DNA of 64,000 bases from Hansschlegelia zhihuaiae (GCF_004103825.1 NZ_RYFI01000002.1:193614-257613), one strand, 5' to 3'. Numbered from the stretch's first letter, positions 35,417-45,524 are shown. Notes: generated by a model not told the origin, from the sequence alone. Made by a program: numbers and translations.

Positions 35417-35746
35417 ATGACGACGACTTTTGAGGACGTGCAGAAGTTTGGCCGCGAGAACATGGACCTCACGCTGAAGAGCCTCGGCTCGGTCAGCAAG
35501 GGTTTCCAGGCGATCGCCGTCGAAGTGGCGGACTACTCGAAAAAGACCTTCGAGGACAATTCCGCGCTGGTCGAGAAGCTGCTCGGCGCCAAGACGATCG
35601 ACAAGGCTATCGAGGTTCAGTCGGCGTTCGTCAAATCGAGCTACGAGACGTATCTCGCGCGCATGACCAAGATCGGCGAACTCTACGCGGACATCGCGAA
35701 GGAGAGCTACAAGCCGGTCGAGACCGCTCTCGCTAAGGCGAAGTGA
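35417..35746 (+). CDS. phasin family protein
   Basis: 109 residues, RBS AAGGAGGAG before ATG 35417. The sequence is all helical and amphipathic: FEDVQKFGRENMDLTLKSLG, then FQAIAVEVADYSKKTFED and a C-terminal KSSYETYLARMTKIGELY. This is the short Phasin_2 type common in Hyphomicrobiales. Phasins coat polyhydroxyalkanoate granules and control their number and size. No other PHA gene is in the window. The strong RBS, the recognisable promoter and a strong terminator imply an abundant monocistronic product, probably PhaR-regulated given the two operator-like sites. Confidence 0.9.
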   Translation: MTTTFEDVQKFGRENMDLTLKSLGSVSKGFQAIAVEVADYSKKTFEDNSALVEKLLGAKTIDKAIEVQSAFVKSSYETYLARMTKIGELYADIAKESYKPVETALAKAK

Positions 35747-35801
35747 CGGCTTCCAGCTGACAGTTTCGGACGCCGCCCGACAAGGCGGCCGTCCTTGCGA
35801 A

Positions 35802-35829
35802 GCCCGGCCCTCGGCCGGGCTTTTCTTTT
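35802..35829 (+). terminator. Rho-independent terminator after the phasin gene
   Basis: Perfect 8-bp stem GCCCGGCC / GGCCGGGC with CTC loop followed by TTTTCTTTT, about 55 nt after the phasin stop. Confidence 0.9.
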
Positions 35830-36134
35830 GTCAGCCTTCCTGCGCGGGCGCTGCGCCCCTGCCGCCACCGGCGCGGTCCGGTCAGGCATGTCCGCGCCGC
35901 CCTTTTTTTCGTCCCGACCGACGCCTAGGTGTGCGCACGAGAGGTCCGAGCGCTCTGGCGCACTGCGGCGAGCGGGGCTAGGATCGATGGTGTTGATTTG
36001 AGCCGCCGCTGCGAGGCCGCGCGGCTCGGCGACGGACGGCGCGACGGTTGATGGGCGAAGGACGCGGCACAATCTTCAAACGAGGCGCCAGACGGCCGGC
36101 CGGCCGTCGCAGCGCCGCCGCGCTCAGGTCGGTC
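35830..36134. other. intergenic region between phasin terminator and clpS
   Basis: No gene is supported. The clpS frame is open from 36048, but the extra residues are basic and unlike the family. I see no convincing promoter for clpS-clpA. Confidence 0.5.
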
Positions 36135-36470
36135 ATGATCGCCGCCACGGGCTCGCGGCGCGTCGAGGACGCAGGGCCCGGCGCCGCCGTCGTCACCAAG
36201 ACGCGCCCGAAGGTCAAGCGCCCGAGTCTTTATCGTGTCCTTATCCTGAATGACGACTACACTCCGATGGAGTTCGTCGTCCACGTGCTCGAACAGTTCT
36301 TTTCCAAAGACCGTGAGGCCGCGACGCGGATCATGCTCCACGTCCACAATCACGGCGCAGGGGAGTGCGGCGTCTACACATACGAGGTGGCCGAAACCAA
36401 GGTGACGCAGGTGATGGATTTCGCGCGCAAGCACCAGCACCCCCTGCAATGCGTCATGGAAAAGAAGTGA
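36135..36470 (+). CDS. clpS: ATP-dependent Clp protease adaptor ClpS
   Basis: 111 residues from ATG 36135 with AGG close upstream; alternative starts at 36048/36051 add a basic leader. Core motifs are [20 protein letters not shown] and [23 protein letters not shown], with the residues that bind N-terminal degrons (Asp-Asp and His-x-His). It delivers N-end-rule substrates to ClpA. The stop is 11 nt before clpA, so they form the standard operon. The Asn/Asp pocket and the acidic patch are intact. Confidence 0.93.
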   Translation: MIAATGSRRVEDAGPGAAVVTKTRPKVKRPSLYRVLILNDDYTPMEFVVHVLEQFFSKDREAATRIMLHVHNHGAGECGVYTYEVAETKVTQVMDFARKHQHPLQCVMEKK

Positions 36471-36480
36471 GGTAAGCCAG

Positions 36481-38904
36481 TTGCCGTCATTCTCGCGCAG
36501 TCTCGAGCAGTCCCTTCACCGCGCGCTGGCCTTCGCCAATGAGCGCCGCCACGAATACGCGACCCTTGAGCACCTGCTGCTGTCGCTGGTCGACGACCAG
36601 GACGCCGCGGCCGTGATGCGGGCCTGCAACGTCGACCTCGAGATCCTGCGCCGCAACCTGATCGAATATGTCGACGCCGAGCTCGACAATCTGGTCGGGG
36701 ACACGTCCGAGGATTCGAAGCCCACCGCCGGCTTCCAGCGCGTCATCCAGCGCGCCGTGATTCATGTCACCTCGTCGGGACGCGAGGAGGTGACGGGCGC
36801 CAACGTGCTCGTCGCGATCTTCGCCGAGCGCGAGAGCCACGCCGCGTTCTTCCTGCAGGAGCAGGACATGACGCGCTACGATGCCGTCAACTACATCAGC
36901 CACGGCATCGCCAAGCGTCCGGGCCTCTCCGAGAGCCGTCCGGCCCGCGGCGCGGACGACGACGTCGGCGCCACCACGGACGAGCCTGCCAACGGCAAGA
37001 AAAAGGCCGATGCGCTCGACGCTTATTGCGTCAACCTCAACAAGAAGGCGAGGGATGGCAAGATCGATCCGCTGATCGGGCGCGACGCCGAGATCTCGCG
37101 CACGATCCAGATCCTCTGCCGCCGCACCAAGAACAACCCGCTGTTCGTCGGCGACCCGGGCGTGGGCAAGACCGCGATCGCCGAAGGCCTTGCGCTGCGC
37201 ATCGTGCGCGACGAGGTCCCGGAGGTGCTGCTCGACGCCACGGTGTTCTCGCTCGACATGGGCGCGCTGCTCGCCGGCACGCGCTATCGCGGCGATTTCG
37301 AGGAGCGGCTGAAGCAGGTCGTCAAGGAGCTCGAGGCGACGCCCGGCGCGGTGCTGTTCATCGACGAGATCCACACCGTGATCGGCGCCGGGGCCACCTC
37401 CGGCGGCGCGATGGACGCCTCGAATCTGCTGAAGCCGGCGCTCGCCTCCGGCACGCTGCGCTGCATCGGCTCGACGACCTACAAGGAGTACCGCCAGCAC
37501 TTCGAGAAGGACCGGGCGCTCGTCCGGCGCTTCCAGAAGATCGACGTGGCGGAGCCCTCGGTCGAGGACGCAATCGAGATCCTCAAGGGTCTCAAGCCCT
37601 ATTACGAGAGCTTCCACCAGATCCGCTACACCAACGAGGCCATCAAGGCCGCGGTCGAGCTCGCGCACCGCTACATCAACGACCGCAAGCTCCCGGACAA
37701 GGCGATCGACGTGATCGACGAGACCGGCGCGAGCCAGATGATCCTGCCGGAGCACAAGCGGCGGAAGACCATCGGCGTGAAGGAGATCGAGACCACGATC
37801 GCCACCATGGCCCGCATCCCGCCGAAGTCGGTCTCAAAGGACGACGCCGAGGTGCTGCGCTCGCTGACCGACAATCTGAAGCGCGTGGTCTACGGCCAGG
37901 AGGCGGCGATCGAGGCGTTGTCCTCGACCATCAAGCTCGCCCGCGCAGGCCTTCGCGACCCCGAAAAGCCGATCGGCTGCTACCTGTTCTCCGGCCCGAC
38001 CGGCGTCGGCAAGACCGAGGTCGCGCGGCAGCTCTCCTCGCTGCTCGGCGTCAAGCTGCTGCGCTTCGACATGTCGGAATATATGGAGCGCCACACGGTG
38101 AGCCGCCTGATCGGCGCGCCTCCGGGTTATGTGGGCTTCGACCAGGGCGGGCTGCTGACCGACGGCGTCGACCAGAACCCGCATTGCGTCCTTCTGCTCG
38201 ACGAGATCGAGAAGGCGCATCCCGACCTGTTCAACATCCTGCTGCAGGTCATGGACCACGGGAAGCTGACCGACCACAACGGCAAGCAGGTCGACTTCCG
38301 CAACGTCATCCTGATCATGACCACCAACGCCGGCGCGTCGGATCTCGCCAAGGCGCCGATCGGCTTCGGCCGCTCGAAGCGCACCGGGGAGGATTCGGAC
38401 GCGATCAACAGGCTGTTCGCGCCGGAGTTTCGGAACCGGCTCGATTCGATCATCGCCTTCGGCAATCTGCCGATCGAGGTGGTGCGCCAGGTCGTCGAGA
38501 AGTTCGTCCTCCAGCTCGAGGCGCAGCTCGCCGACCGCAACGTCACGATCGAGCTCTCCGACGAGGCGCGCGACTGGCTCGCCGAGCGCGGTTACGACCC
38601 GATGATGGGCGCGCGCCCGCTGGCGCGGCTCATCCAGGAGACGATCAAGACCCCGCTCGCCGAGGAGGTGCTGTTCGGGCAGCTGAAGGGCGGCGGCGCC
38701 GTGCGGGTGGTGGTCGAGTCCAAGGAAGGCGGCGAGCCGGGCCTCGGATTCGAGTTCCCGGCCGGGCCGGTCACGCCGAAGCCCGAAAAGATCGACCGCA
38801 AGGCCGAGGAGGGCGGGCGCAAGCCTTCCAAGCGCAAACCGTCGTCCAGCGCCCCCCGCAAGACGATCGCCAAGACGCCGCCGCTCGTGCGCAGTGACGG
38901 CTGA
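36481..38904 (+). CDS. clpA: ATP-dependent Clp protease ATP-binding subunit ClpA
   Basis: 807 residues from a TTG codon at 36481; the family N-terminus ([16 protein letters not shown] in translation) starts exactly there, so the rare start is real. The double Clp N-domain is followed by two AAA+ modules: Walker A GDPGVGKT with sensor and Arg-finger segments, and Walker A GPTGVGKT with [13 protein letters not shown] ClpP-binding loop (IGFGR) lies in the second module. It unfolds substrates delivered by ClpS and feeds ClpP. The C-terminal extension after PAGPVTPK is basic and variable. RBS GAGGTAAG. Confidence 0.95.
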   Translation: MPSFSRSLEQSLHRALAFANERRHEYATLEHLLLSLVDDQDAAAVMRACNVDLEILRRNLIEYVDAELDNLVGDTSEDSKPTAGFQRVIQRAVIHVTSSGREEVTGANVLVAIFAERESHAAFFLQEQDMTRYDAVNYISHGIAKRPGLSESRPARGADDDVGATTDEPANGKKKADALDAYCVNLNKKARDGKIDPLIGRDAEISRTIQILCRRTKNNPLFVGDPGVGKTAIAEGLALRIVRDEVPEVLLDATVFSLDMGALLAGTRYRGDFEERLKQVVKELEATPGAVLFIDEIHTVIGAGATSGGAMDASNLLKPALASGTLRCIGSTTYKEYRQHFEKDRALVRRFQKIDVAEPSVEDAIEILKGLKPYYESFHQIRYTNEAIKAAVELAHRYINDRKLPDKAIDVIDETGASQMILPEHKRRKTIGVKEIETTIATMARIPPKSVSKDDAEVLRSLTDNLKRVVYGQEAAIEALSSTIKLARAGLRDPEKPIGCYLFSGPTGVGKTEVARQLSSLLGVKLLRFDMSEYMERHTVSRLIGAPPGYVGFDQGGLLTDGVDQNPHCVLLLDEIEKAHPDLFNILLQVMDHGKLTDHNGKQVDFRNVILIMTTNAGASDLAKAPIGFGRSKRTGEDSDAINRLFAPEFRNRLDSIIAFGNLPIEVVRQVVEKFVLQLEAQLADRNVTIELSDEARDWLAERGYDPMMGARPLARLIQETIKTPLAEEVLFGQLKGGGAVRVVVESKEGGEPGLGFEFPAGPVTPKPEKIDRKAEEGGRKPSKRKPSSSAPRKTIAKTPPLVRSDG

Positions 38905-38948
38905 GCACCCCGCCCGCGGGGCGGCCATCCGCCCTGCGGACTGAGCCC

Positions 38949-39692
38949 ATGGGCCAGCCCGAGCTGGCGGGCGACGAGCGGCCGCCGCGCGTCTGGGCGT
39001 TGCGCGGCGCCCGCGACTCGCTGAGCACGCCCGGCTTCGTGCTGTTCGGCAGTTTCGTCGGCTTCGGCGCTATGACGCACGACTTCGGCTGGCCGCTCTG
39101 GGCGGCCGCGCTGTCGACCGCTTTGGTCTGGGCGGCCCCGGCCCAGCTTGTGCTCGCGGGCTCGCTCGCGAGCGGCGCCGGCATCGTGGCGGCGGCTCTC
39201 GCGGTCACGGTGTCCGCCGTCCGCCTCCTGCCGATGGTCATCGCGTTCCTGCCCGTGTTGCGGACGCCGCGCACGAGGCTGACCGCGCGCCTGCTCGCCG
39301 CCCATTACGTGGCCGTGACCGCCTGGTTCGAAGGGCAGCGTCGGACGCAGATGATGCCGCGCTCGGCCCGCATGCCGTACTTCCTCGGGCTCGCCAACGG
39401 ACTCGTGGCCGGCAGCACGATCGCGACCGCCGTCGGCCACGCCGCCGCCGGGGCCCTTCCCACGCCGCTTTCCGTGGCGCTGCTGGGGCTGACGCCGATC
39501 TACTTCCTGCTTTCGCTCGAGCGGGGCGCCGGGAGCGTTGGCGAACGCCTCGCGATCCTCATCGGGCTTTTCATGGCGCCCGTCGTCGGCGTCCTGACCC
39601 CGAGCCTCGATCTCCTCCTGACGGGCGTCGTGGGCGGCACGGCCGCTTTCGTGATCGAGCGCGCCTTGCGCCGGCGACGGGAGACGCCATGA
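38949..39692 (+). CDS. azlC: AzlC family branched-chain amino-acid exporter subunit
   Basis: 247 residues; about eight hydrophobic segments with family features FVGFGAMTHDFGWPLW, QLVLAGSLASGAG and VSAVRLLPMVIAFLP. AzlC is the large subunit of a two-component exporter for branched-chain amino acids and related compounds such as 4-azaleucine. The next gene encodes the small AzlD subunit and overlaps by 4 nt (ATGA). The start is 45 nt after clpA, so it may be part of that transcript. Confidence 0.85.
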   Translation: MGQPELAGDERPPRVWALRGARDSLSTPGFVLFGSFVGFGAMTHDFGWPLWAAALSTALVWAAPAQLVLAGSLASGAGIVAAALAVTVSAVRLLPMVIAFLPVLRTPRTRLTARLLAAHYVAVTAWFEGQRRTQMMPRSARMPYFLGLANGLVAGSTIATAVGHAAAGALPTPLSVALLGLTPIYFLLSLERGAGSVGERLAILIGLFMAPVVGVLTPSLDLLLTGVVGGTAAFVIERALRRRRETP

Positions 39693-40042
39693 CCCATTAC
39701 GACGGCTGGTTCATGCTCGCCGCGATCCTTGCGGCCTTCGCGGCGAACGAGGTCTGGCGCGTGGTCGGCGTGGCGCTGTCGGCGCGCCTTCACGAAGACA
39801 GCGCCGTCTTCTCCTGGGTGAAGATGGTCGCGACCGCGCTGGTCGCGGGCCTCGTGGCCAAGCTCGTGCTCAACCCGACGGGCGGCCTCGCGCTCGCGCC
39901 GCTCTGGCTGCGGCTGGGTTCGGTCGCGTTCGGCGTCGCGGCCTATGCGCTCGGCCGTCGTTCGCTCGCCCTCGGGGTCGCGGCCGCCGCCGCCACGCTG
40001 ATGGTCGGGACGGCGGTCATCGCTCCTGGAGCGCCGCCCTGA
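39689..40042 (+). CDS. azlD: AzlD family small transporter subunit
   Basis: 117 residues, about four hydrophobic segments, the length and position expected for AzlD. It is translationally coupled to azlC (ATGA). Its last 26 nt overlap the 3' end of the convergent HIT-protein gene, so each terminal codon set is read on both strands. Confidence 0.85.
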   Translation: MTHYDGWFMLAAILAAFAANEVWRVVGVALSARLHEDSAVFSWVKMVATALVAGLVAKLVLNPTGGLALAPLWLRLGSVAFGVAAYALGRRSLALGVAAAAATLMVGTAVIAPGAPP

Positions 40043-40445
40043 TCTTCTCCGCATGCGCGGCCAAGACCTCGGGCTTCTCCATCTTGCCCGTGTGCGGCTT
40101 CAGCGGCACGTCGGTCCAGCGCGGCAGGATGTGGACGTGGGCGTGGAACACGCTCTGTCCGGCGGGCGCCTCGTTGAACTGGGTGATCGTGACGCCCTCG
40201 GCCCCGAGAGCGGCCTTGACCGCGCGCGCGACCTTCTGCACGGCCGCGAACAGCGGAGCGATCGTTCCGGCGTCCATGTCCAGCAGGTTGCGCGACTGCG
40301 CCCGCGGGATGACCAGCACATGGCCGTCGATCTGCGGCATGACGTCCATGATCGCGATCGCGGCGTCGTCCTCGTAGACCTTTTGGGCCGGCAGCTCCCC
40401 GCGCAGAATCTTGGCGAAGATGTTGTCAGGGTCGTAGTCGGCCAT
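40017..40445 (-). CDS. HIT family protein
   Basis: 142 residues. NIFAKILRGELPAQKVYEDD is the usual HIT N-terminus and HAHVHILPRW (HxHxH) contains the catalytic His. HIT hydrolases cleave nucleotide phosphoramidates or AMP conjugates such as AppppA; this bacterial Hint-like type is a housekeeping enzyme. The 3' end overlaps azlD by 26 nt in convergent orientation. Confidence 0.9.
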   Translation of the reverse strand: MADYDPDNIFAKILRGELPAQKVYEDDAAIAIMDVMPQIDGHVLVIPRAQSRNLLDMDAGTIAPLFAAVQKVARAVKAALGAEGVTITQFNEAPAGQSVFHAHVHILPRWTDVPLKPHTGKMEKPEVLAAHAEKIRAALQER

Positions 40446-40545
40446 CGCGCGGCCTCCCTTCGGATCGGGCGCGCAAGGGATCGCAGGACGCGGAGCGGGT
40501 CAAGCGCGCGCCGGCCACAGCGGCGTCCCGAATCCCGTCCTCGCG

Positions 40546-41805
<1,260 letters not shown>

Positions 41806-41976
41806 AAGATTGGGGCCCGGGAATGCGGCGCGGGTGCGTCGAAGGGACCAGTGGGCGGGCCTTTATCGCGGCGCCGGCCGGTGGTTCTATGCCGCCCCGG
41901 CCGAGCATGGCCGACAAGCGCCCGTAGGCCGGCCGCGCCGCGGCGGGCGCGGAGGAAGAAAAAGGACGCAACAAGG

Positions 41977-42507
41977 ATGAAGCTTCAACTCCTCGCAGCC
42001 GCCGCGCTTGTTCTCGGCGCAGCCGGCGCGGCCGACGCCCACGGCCCGACGCGCCAGAAGACCGAGCAGAAGGTCGAGATCAACGCCTCGCCGGACAAGG
42101 TCTGGAAGGTCGTCGGCAACTGGCTCGACATGAGCTGGCTTCCGCCCGTCGAGAAGACCGAGGGCGACGCCGCCGCCGAGAAGGGCGCCAAGCGGAAGAT
42201 CACGCTGAAGGGCGGCGCCATCGTCGAGGAGGAGCTCAACCAGTACGCCGCCGACAAGATGATGTATTCGTACCGCATCACCAATGTCGACGTGAAGGTG
42301 CTGCCGGTCTCGAACTATTCGTCCAAGATCATCGTCAAGGGCGAGGGCGACAAGACCACTGTGACCTGGGACGGCGCGTTCTATCGCGGCTTCCCGAACA
42401 ACGATCCGCCGCCGGAGCTCAGCGACGAGGCCGCGCTCAAGGCCGTCAGCGGGCTCTACCGCGCCGGCCTCGACAATCTGAAGAAGAAGGTCGAAGGCGG
42501 GAGCTGA
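41977..42507 (+). CDS. secreted SRPBCC protein, MxaD-like
   Basis: 176 residues from ATG 41977 after GGAGGAAG; the open frame upstream to 41851 has no RBS. A signal peptide ends AADAHG. The mature domain is a START/SRPBCC fold: VEINASPDKVWKVVGNWLDM, VTWDGAFYRGFPNND. Length and signal match MxaD, a periplasmic helper of methanol dehydrogenase in methylotrophs, and the next gene (5 nt on) is a YVTN beta-propeller protein of a kind often near PQQ-enzyme genes. The function is not proven by sequence, and no mxaF/xoxF is in the window. Confidence 0.72.
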   Translation: MKLQLLAAAALVLGAAGAADAHGPTRQKTEQKVEINASPDKVWKVVGNWLDMSWLPPVEKTEGDAAAEKGAKRKITLKGGAIVEEELNQYAADKMMYSYRITNVDVKVLPVSNYSSKIIVKGEGDKTTVTWDGAFYRGFPNNDPPPELSDEAALKAVSGLYRAGLDNLKKKVEGGS

Positions 42508-42511
42508 GCTT

Positions 42512-43456
42512 TTGCGTCTCGGCGCGCTCCTCGCCGCGGTCTGCCTCGTCGTCGCGGGTCCGTCCCGCGCCGACGAGGCCTTCGTCACGAACCAGTCCAG
42601 CGACGACCTGTCGGTGATCGATCTCGCGAGCGGAAAGACGCTCGCCACGATCCCGATCGGCGGCCGACCGGCCGGGGTCGCCGTCTCGAAGGACGGCGCG
42701 CGCGTCTACGTCACCTCGCCCGAGGGCAAGGCGCTCAACGTCGTCGACGCGGCGGCGCGCCAGGTGGTCGCGAAGATCGATGTCGGGGGAGGGCCCCTCG
42801 GCGTCGCGGCGCATCCTTCGGGGTCGCTGGTCTATGTGGCCGACTGGTACGCCCACAAGATCCATGTGGTCGATCCCGTCGCCCGGAAGGTCACCGGCTC
42901 GATCGAAGTCGGACTGTCGCCCTCCGGCCTCGCGGTCACGCCGGACGGCAAGCTGCTGCTGTCGGCGGACCGCGACTCCAACGAGGTTTCGATCGTCGAC
43001 GTCGCCAGCGCGAAACGAGTGGCGCAGCTCCGGGTCGGCGACCGGCCGTTCGGCGTCACGATCGACGCCAAAGGCGAGCGCGCCTACACGGCGAACGTCG
43101 CCACCAACGACGTCTCGGTGATCGACATCGCCGCCCGCAAGGTCGTGGGCAGCGTGAAGGTCGGCGACAGGCCCTACGCCGTGGCGCTGGCGGGCGGACG
43201 CGGCTTCGTGACCGATCAATATCAGGAGCAGGTTTCGGTGTTCGACCTGTCGAGCCTGAAGCCGGTCGCCACAATTCCGGTCGGAGAGTACCCGGAGGGC
43301 ATCGAGGCGTCGCGCGACGGCCGGTTCGTCTATGTGTCTAACTGGTTCTCGAACACTCTCAGCGAAATCGACGTCGCGACGCTCAAGGTCACGCGCGAGA
43401 TGACGACAGGCAACGGGCCGCGCTCCTTCGGCTCGTTCATCCGCGTCACGCCCTGA
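42512..43456 (+). CDS. YVTN-type secreted beta-propeller protein
   Basis: 314 residues from TTG 42512, 5 nt after the MxaD-like gene. A signal peptide (ALLAAVCLVVAGPSRA) precedes about seven repeats of the pattern VxVxDxAxxxVxxxIxVGxxPxG: for example SVIDLASGKTLATIPIGGRP, NVVDAAARQVVAKIDVGGGP and SVIDIAARKVVGSVKVGDRP. The repeats form a seven-bladed propeller. PQQ-associated or lanthanide-methanol-oxidation clusters contain related proteins, but this fold is also a generic periplasmic scaffold. Confidence 0.85.
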   Translation: MRLGALLAAVCLVVAGPSRADEAFVTNQSSDDLSVIDLASGKTLATIPIGGRPAGVAVSKDGARVYVTSPEGKALNVVDAAARQVVAKIDVGGGPLGVAAHPSGSLVYVADWYAHKIHVVDPVARKVTGSIEVGLSPSGLAVTPDGKLLLSADRDSNEVSIVDVASAKRVAQLRVGDRPFGVTIDAKGERAYTANVATNDVSVIDIAARKVVGSVKVGDRPYAVALAGGRGFVTDQYQEQVSVFDLSSLKPVATIPVGEYPEGIEASRDGRFVYVSNWFSNTLSEIDVATLKVTREMTTGNGPRSFGSFIRVTP

Positions 43457-43465
43457 CCGCCCGCC

Positions 43466-43831
43466 TCATCGGCAACAGGCGGCCCGAACCTGGGCCGCCA
43501 GCAGCATCGGGTCGAACGGCTTCGGGATGACGGCGCAGGCGCCGAGCGCCTTGAAGCGCTCGACCTCCTGCGCCTGGGTGCGGGCCGTGATGAAGACGAC
43601 CGGAATGCGGCTGGTGTCGTTGCGCGCCCTCAGTCGGGCGAGGGTCGAGGGCCCGTCCATGTCGGGCATCATCACGTCGAGCAGAATGACGTCCGGGCGC
43701 CAAGCGACGGCCTTCTCGATCGCCTCGGCTCCGGAAGCGGCGGTCTCGACCTCCATGCCCTCGTCGAGGTCGAGCGAAATCCGTGCGATTTCTCTTATGT
43801 CGGGTTCGTCATCGACATAGAGAACGCGCAC
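43466..43831 (-). CDS. single-domain response regulator (CheY-like)
   Basis: 121 residues, a receiver domain with no output domain. Acidic pocket in YVDDEPD, phosphoacceptor Asp in LLDVMMPDMDG, Thr in FITART and Lys in IPKPFDP. Single-domain receivers act in phosphorelays or by protein contact. No histidine kinase gene is nearby, so it is an orphan. It is convergent with the beta-propeller gene (9 nt between stops). Confidence 0.88.
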   Translation of the reverse strand: MRVLYVDDEPDIREIARISLDLDEGMEVETAASGAEAIEKAVAWRPDVILLDVMMPDMDGPSTLARLRARNDTSRIPVVFITARTQAQEVERFKALGACAVIPKPFDPMLLAAQVRAACCR

Positions 43832-43914
43832 GCCGACTCTCGCGCTATGGTCACGACGCCATAACTGTCCCGATATGGCGGCGGGTCAATGTAGCCGCCG
43901 CATTTCTGACCCAT

Positions 43915-44178
43915 TTATCCGAAAGCGCCCATCGCGCTCCAGATGATCGCACCCGACATCAGCGCGAGACCGATCACATCGCCGCGCAGCAACTGCTGTT
44001 CGATCGCATTGTGAGGCGCCGGGTTCAGCAAAGAGTCGTCGACGAAATCGATATCGCCTTCGCCATATTGAGAATCAATTGCCTTAGTCTCAGGCGAGCC
44101 CGAGACTTCTTCGTGGCGATCGTCTACGATGATCGCCTGATCATTGCTATCTTGACCGATCCGATATACGTAAAACAT
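43915..44178 (-). CDS. small hypothetical protein with C-terminal hydrophobic segment
   Basis: 87 residues from ATG 44178 (MFYVYRIGQD); 111 residues if started at 44250. The N-terminal two thirds are acidic (EEVSGSPETKAIDSQYGEGDIDFVDD) and the end GDVIGLALMSGAIIWSAMG is a membrane-like helix. The stretch is noticeably less GC-rich than its neighbours, and the RBS is weak. I do not recognise the family; it could be real or spurious. Confidence 0.4.
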   Translation of the reverse strand: MFYVYRIGQDSNDQAIIVDDRHEEVSGSPETKAIDSQYGEGDIDFVDDSLLNPAPHNAIEQQLLRGDVIGLALMSGAIIWSAMGAFG

Positions 44179-44281
44179 CGTATGTCCGCAGGAGTGACTT
44201 GCTGAAAACTGCGACCACAACGCGGGACGGGCTCGTGAGTTCCCACCCACGGGCCGCGTTTCACAAAATATTTACGGATGG

Positions 44282-44461
44282 CTATCGCTTCGGAAGCGCG
44301 CCTTCGTCGATCAGATGCTCGAGCGCGCCGATGGCGATCTCGAGATCGGCGATCTTCCTCAGCGCTCCGTCGGACGGAAGGGTGGCGGCCTTCGCGGCGG
44401 CTGCGAGCAGCTCCGCCTGGGCCGTCTTCATACGTTCGAGAAGCGATCGGTACTCATTCAT
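44282..44461 (-). CDS. 59-residue helical small protein
   Basis: Translates to a 59-residue protein beginning MNEYRSLLERM and ending EGALPKR, with ATG at 44461 preceded by AGGACATCAGGA and TAG at 44282-44284. The sequence is helical and coiled-coil-like (AELLAAAAKAATLPSDG, then LRKIADLEIAIGALEHLIDEG). Third-position GC bias and the clean RBS argue that it is coding. It lies 57 nt downstream of tRNA-Pro on the same strand. The family is unknown. Confidence 0.55.
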   Translation of the reverse strand: MNEYRSLLERMKTAQAELLAAAAKAATLPSDGALRKIADLEIAIGALEHLIDEGALPKR

Positions 44462-44517
44462 TCCTGATGTCCTGCGAGCGACGGGGCCGCAGGAGCGGTT
44501 CCGCTAGCGAAACGATT

Positions 44518-44595
44518 TGGTCGGAGCGGCGGGATTTGAACCCACGACCCCTAGTCCCCCAGACTAGTGCGCTAACCGGGCTGCGCCACGCTCCG
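44518..44595 (-). tRNA. trnP: tRNA-Pro (anticodon GGG)
   Basis: On the minus strand the gene begins CGGAGCG at 44595 and ends with the matching CGCTCCG acceptor strand plus ACCA encoded at 44518-44521. The anticodon stem CTAGT/ACTAG encloses CTGGGGG, giving anticodon GGG. The T-arm GGGTTCAAATCCC is intact. About 77-78 nt including CCA. Confidence 0.95.
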
Positions 44596-44963
44596 ACGCC
44601 CCAGGCGGGGCGCCGTTGCTCTAGCGCCAGTCGCACTGCGGCGCAAGCGGTCGCCGAAGCCGCCAGGCCGAGCAGGTGAACGGCGGATGAATGGCGGATG
44701 AATGGCCCGCCTAGCTTTCGTTCAGGCGACCAACTCTATGAGTCCGGTCGATCGAGCATGATCCCCTCGCCGCATGCCGGCGCCGGCCGTGGATACCGCC
44801 CCTCTTCACGCCGAAATCGCTCGAACGCTTTAGCCCGGCCGACAGGGAACGGCCGGGCTTTTTTCTTGCTGTCTTGGTGCGGTCAAAGCGTTAGAATCCG
44901 CCCGAATTTTCCCCGGGCCTCGCGTTCTGCTAAGCGGCGACAGGTTCCGCAACAGGGCGCAGG
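44596..44963. other. intergenic region with an orphan terminator
   Basis: No protein gene is supported in these 368 bases; the frame at 44698-44967 runs through a terminator hairpin and has no family. GGCGGATGAAT occurs in tandem near 44683-44705. A plus-strand terminator at 44832-44864 has no plus-strand gene in front of it, so a small RNA is possible. Confidence 0.45.
44832..44864 (+). terminator. Rho-independent terminator with no assigned upstream gene
   Basis: Stem AGCCCGGCCG / CGGCCGGGCT (10 bp, perfect) with an 8-nt loop followed by TTTTTT. It reads on the plus strand only. Confidence 0.8.
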
Positions 44964-45413
44964 ATGATCTCGCAAAAGGCCAAATACGCCCTGAAGGCGC
45001 TGGTCGCCCTCGGTCGCGCCCCGGAGGGCAAGCCGTCCTCCATCCGCGATCTCGCCGCGCGCGAGACCATCCCGCAGAGTTTCCTCGAGCAGATCCTGAT
45101 CGAGCTCAGGCGCGCAGGGTTCGTCGAGAGCCGTCGCGGCAAGGATGGCGGCTACCTGCTCGCCCAGCCGCCGTCGTCGATCGGCCTCGGCCGTGTGTTA
45201 CGGCTCCTCGATGGCCCGCTCGCCCCTTTGCCCTGCCTGTCGCGCACCGCCTATCGGCGTTGCTCCGACTGCGCGGACGAGGCGAACTGCACGGTCCGCC
45301 GGATTTTTCAGGACATGTACGAGACCACCGTCGAGATCATGGACCGCACGACCCTCAAGGACGCGATCGACGCGCCGGCGGAGACGACGGATCGCCTCCA
45401 GCTATCGAGCTGA
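44964..45413 (+). CDS. Rrf2 family transcriptional regulator with conserved cysteines
   Basis: 149 residues from ATG 44964. N-terminal winged helix YALKALVALGRAPEGKPSSI and ARETIPQSFLEQILIELRRAG with GGYLLA are the Rrf2 signature. The ligand region has Cys in PCLSRTAYRRCSDCAD and ANCTVRR, similar in spacing to Fe-S-binding members such as IscR. It lies directly upstream of, and co-directional with, the sulfate transporter genes, so a role in sulfur or cysteine control of that operon is inferred; this arrangement parallels CymR-type regulation. Effector unknown. Confidence 0.85.
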   Translation: MISQKAKYALKALVALGRAPEGKPSSIRDLAARETIPQSFLEQILIELRRAGFVESRRGKDGGYLLAQPPSSIGLGRVLRLLDGPLAPLPCLSRTAYRRCSDCADEANCTVRRIFQDMYETTVEIMDRTTLKDAIDAPAETTDRLQLSS

Positions 45414-45442
45414 TCGCCCGATAAATCAACGATGGAACAAAA

Positions 45443-45472
45443 TCTATAGAAAGACGCTCTGTTGCGTTGACA
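45443..45472 (+). promoter_or_regulatory. candidate operator and -35 of the sulfate transport operon
   Basis: TCTATAGA (45443-45450) is a perfect 8-bp palindrome, and a consensus TTGACA lies at 45467-45472. A -10 is less clear (GTGTAT at 45491-45496). The palindrome could bind the adjacent Rrf2 protein; this is inference only. Confidence 0.4.
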
Positions 45473-45524
45473 ATCCCGACTCAGCGTGTCGTGTATTTGG
45501 CGTCGCCTTATCGGAGATCAGTCC

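Noticed and set aside
44518..44595. tRNA-Pro as an integration site for a mobile element
   Set aside because: No integrase, repeat of the tRNA 3' end or phage genes lie nearby; the prophage ends far away at about 13 kb.
44698..44967. 89-codon plus-strand frame before the Rrf2 gene
   Set aside because: It runs through a strong terminator hairpin and lacks RBS and recognisable features.
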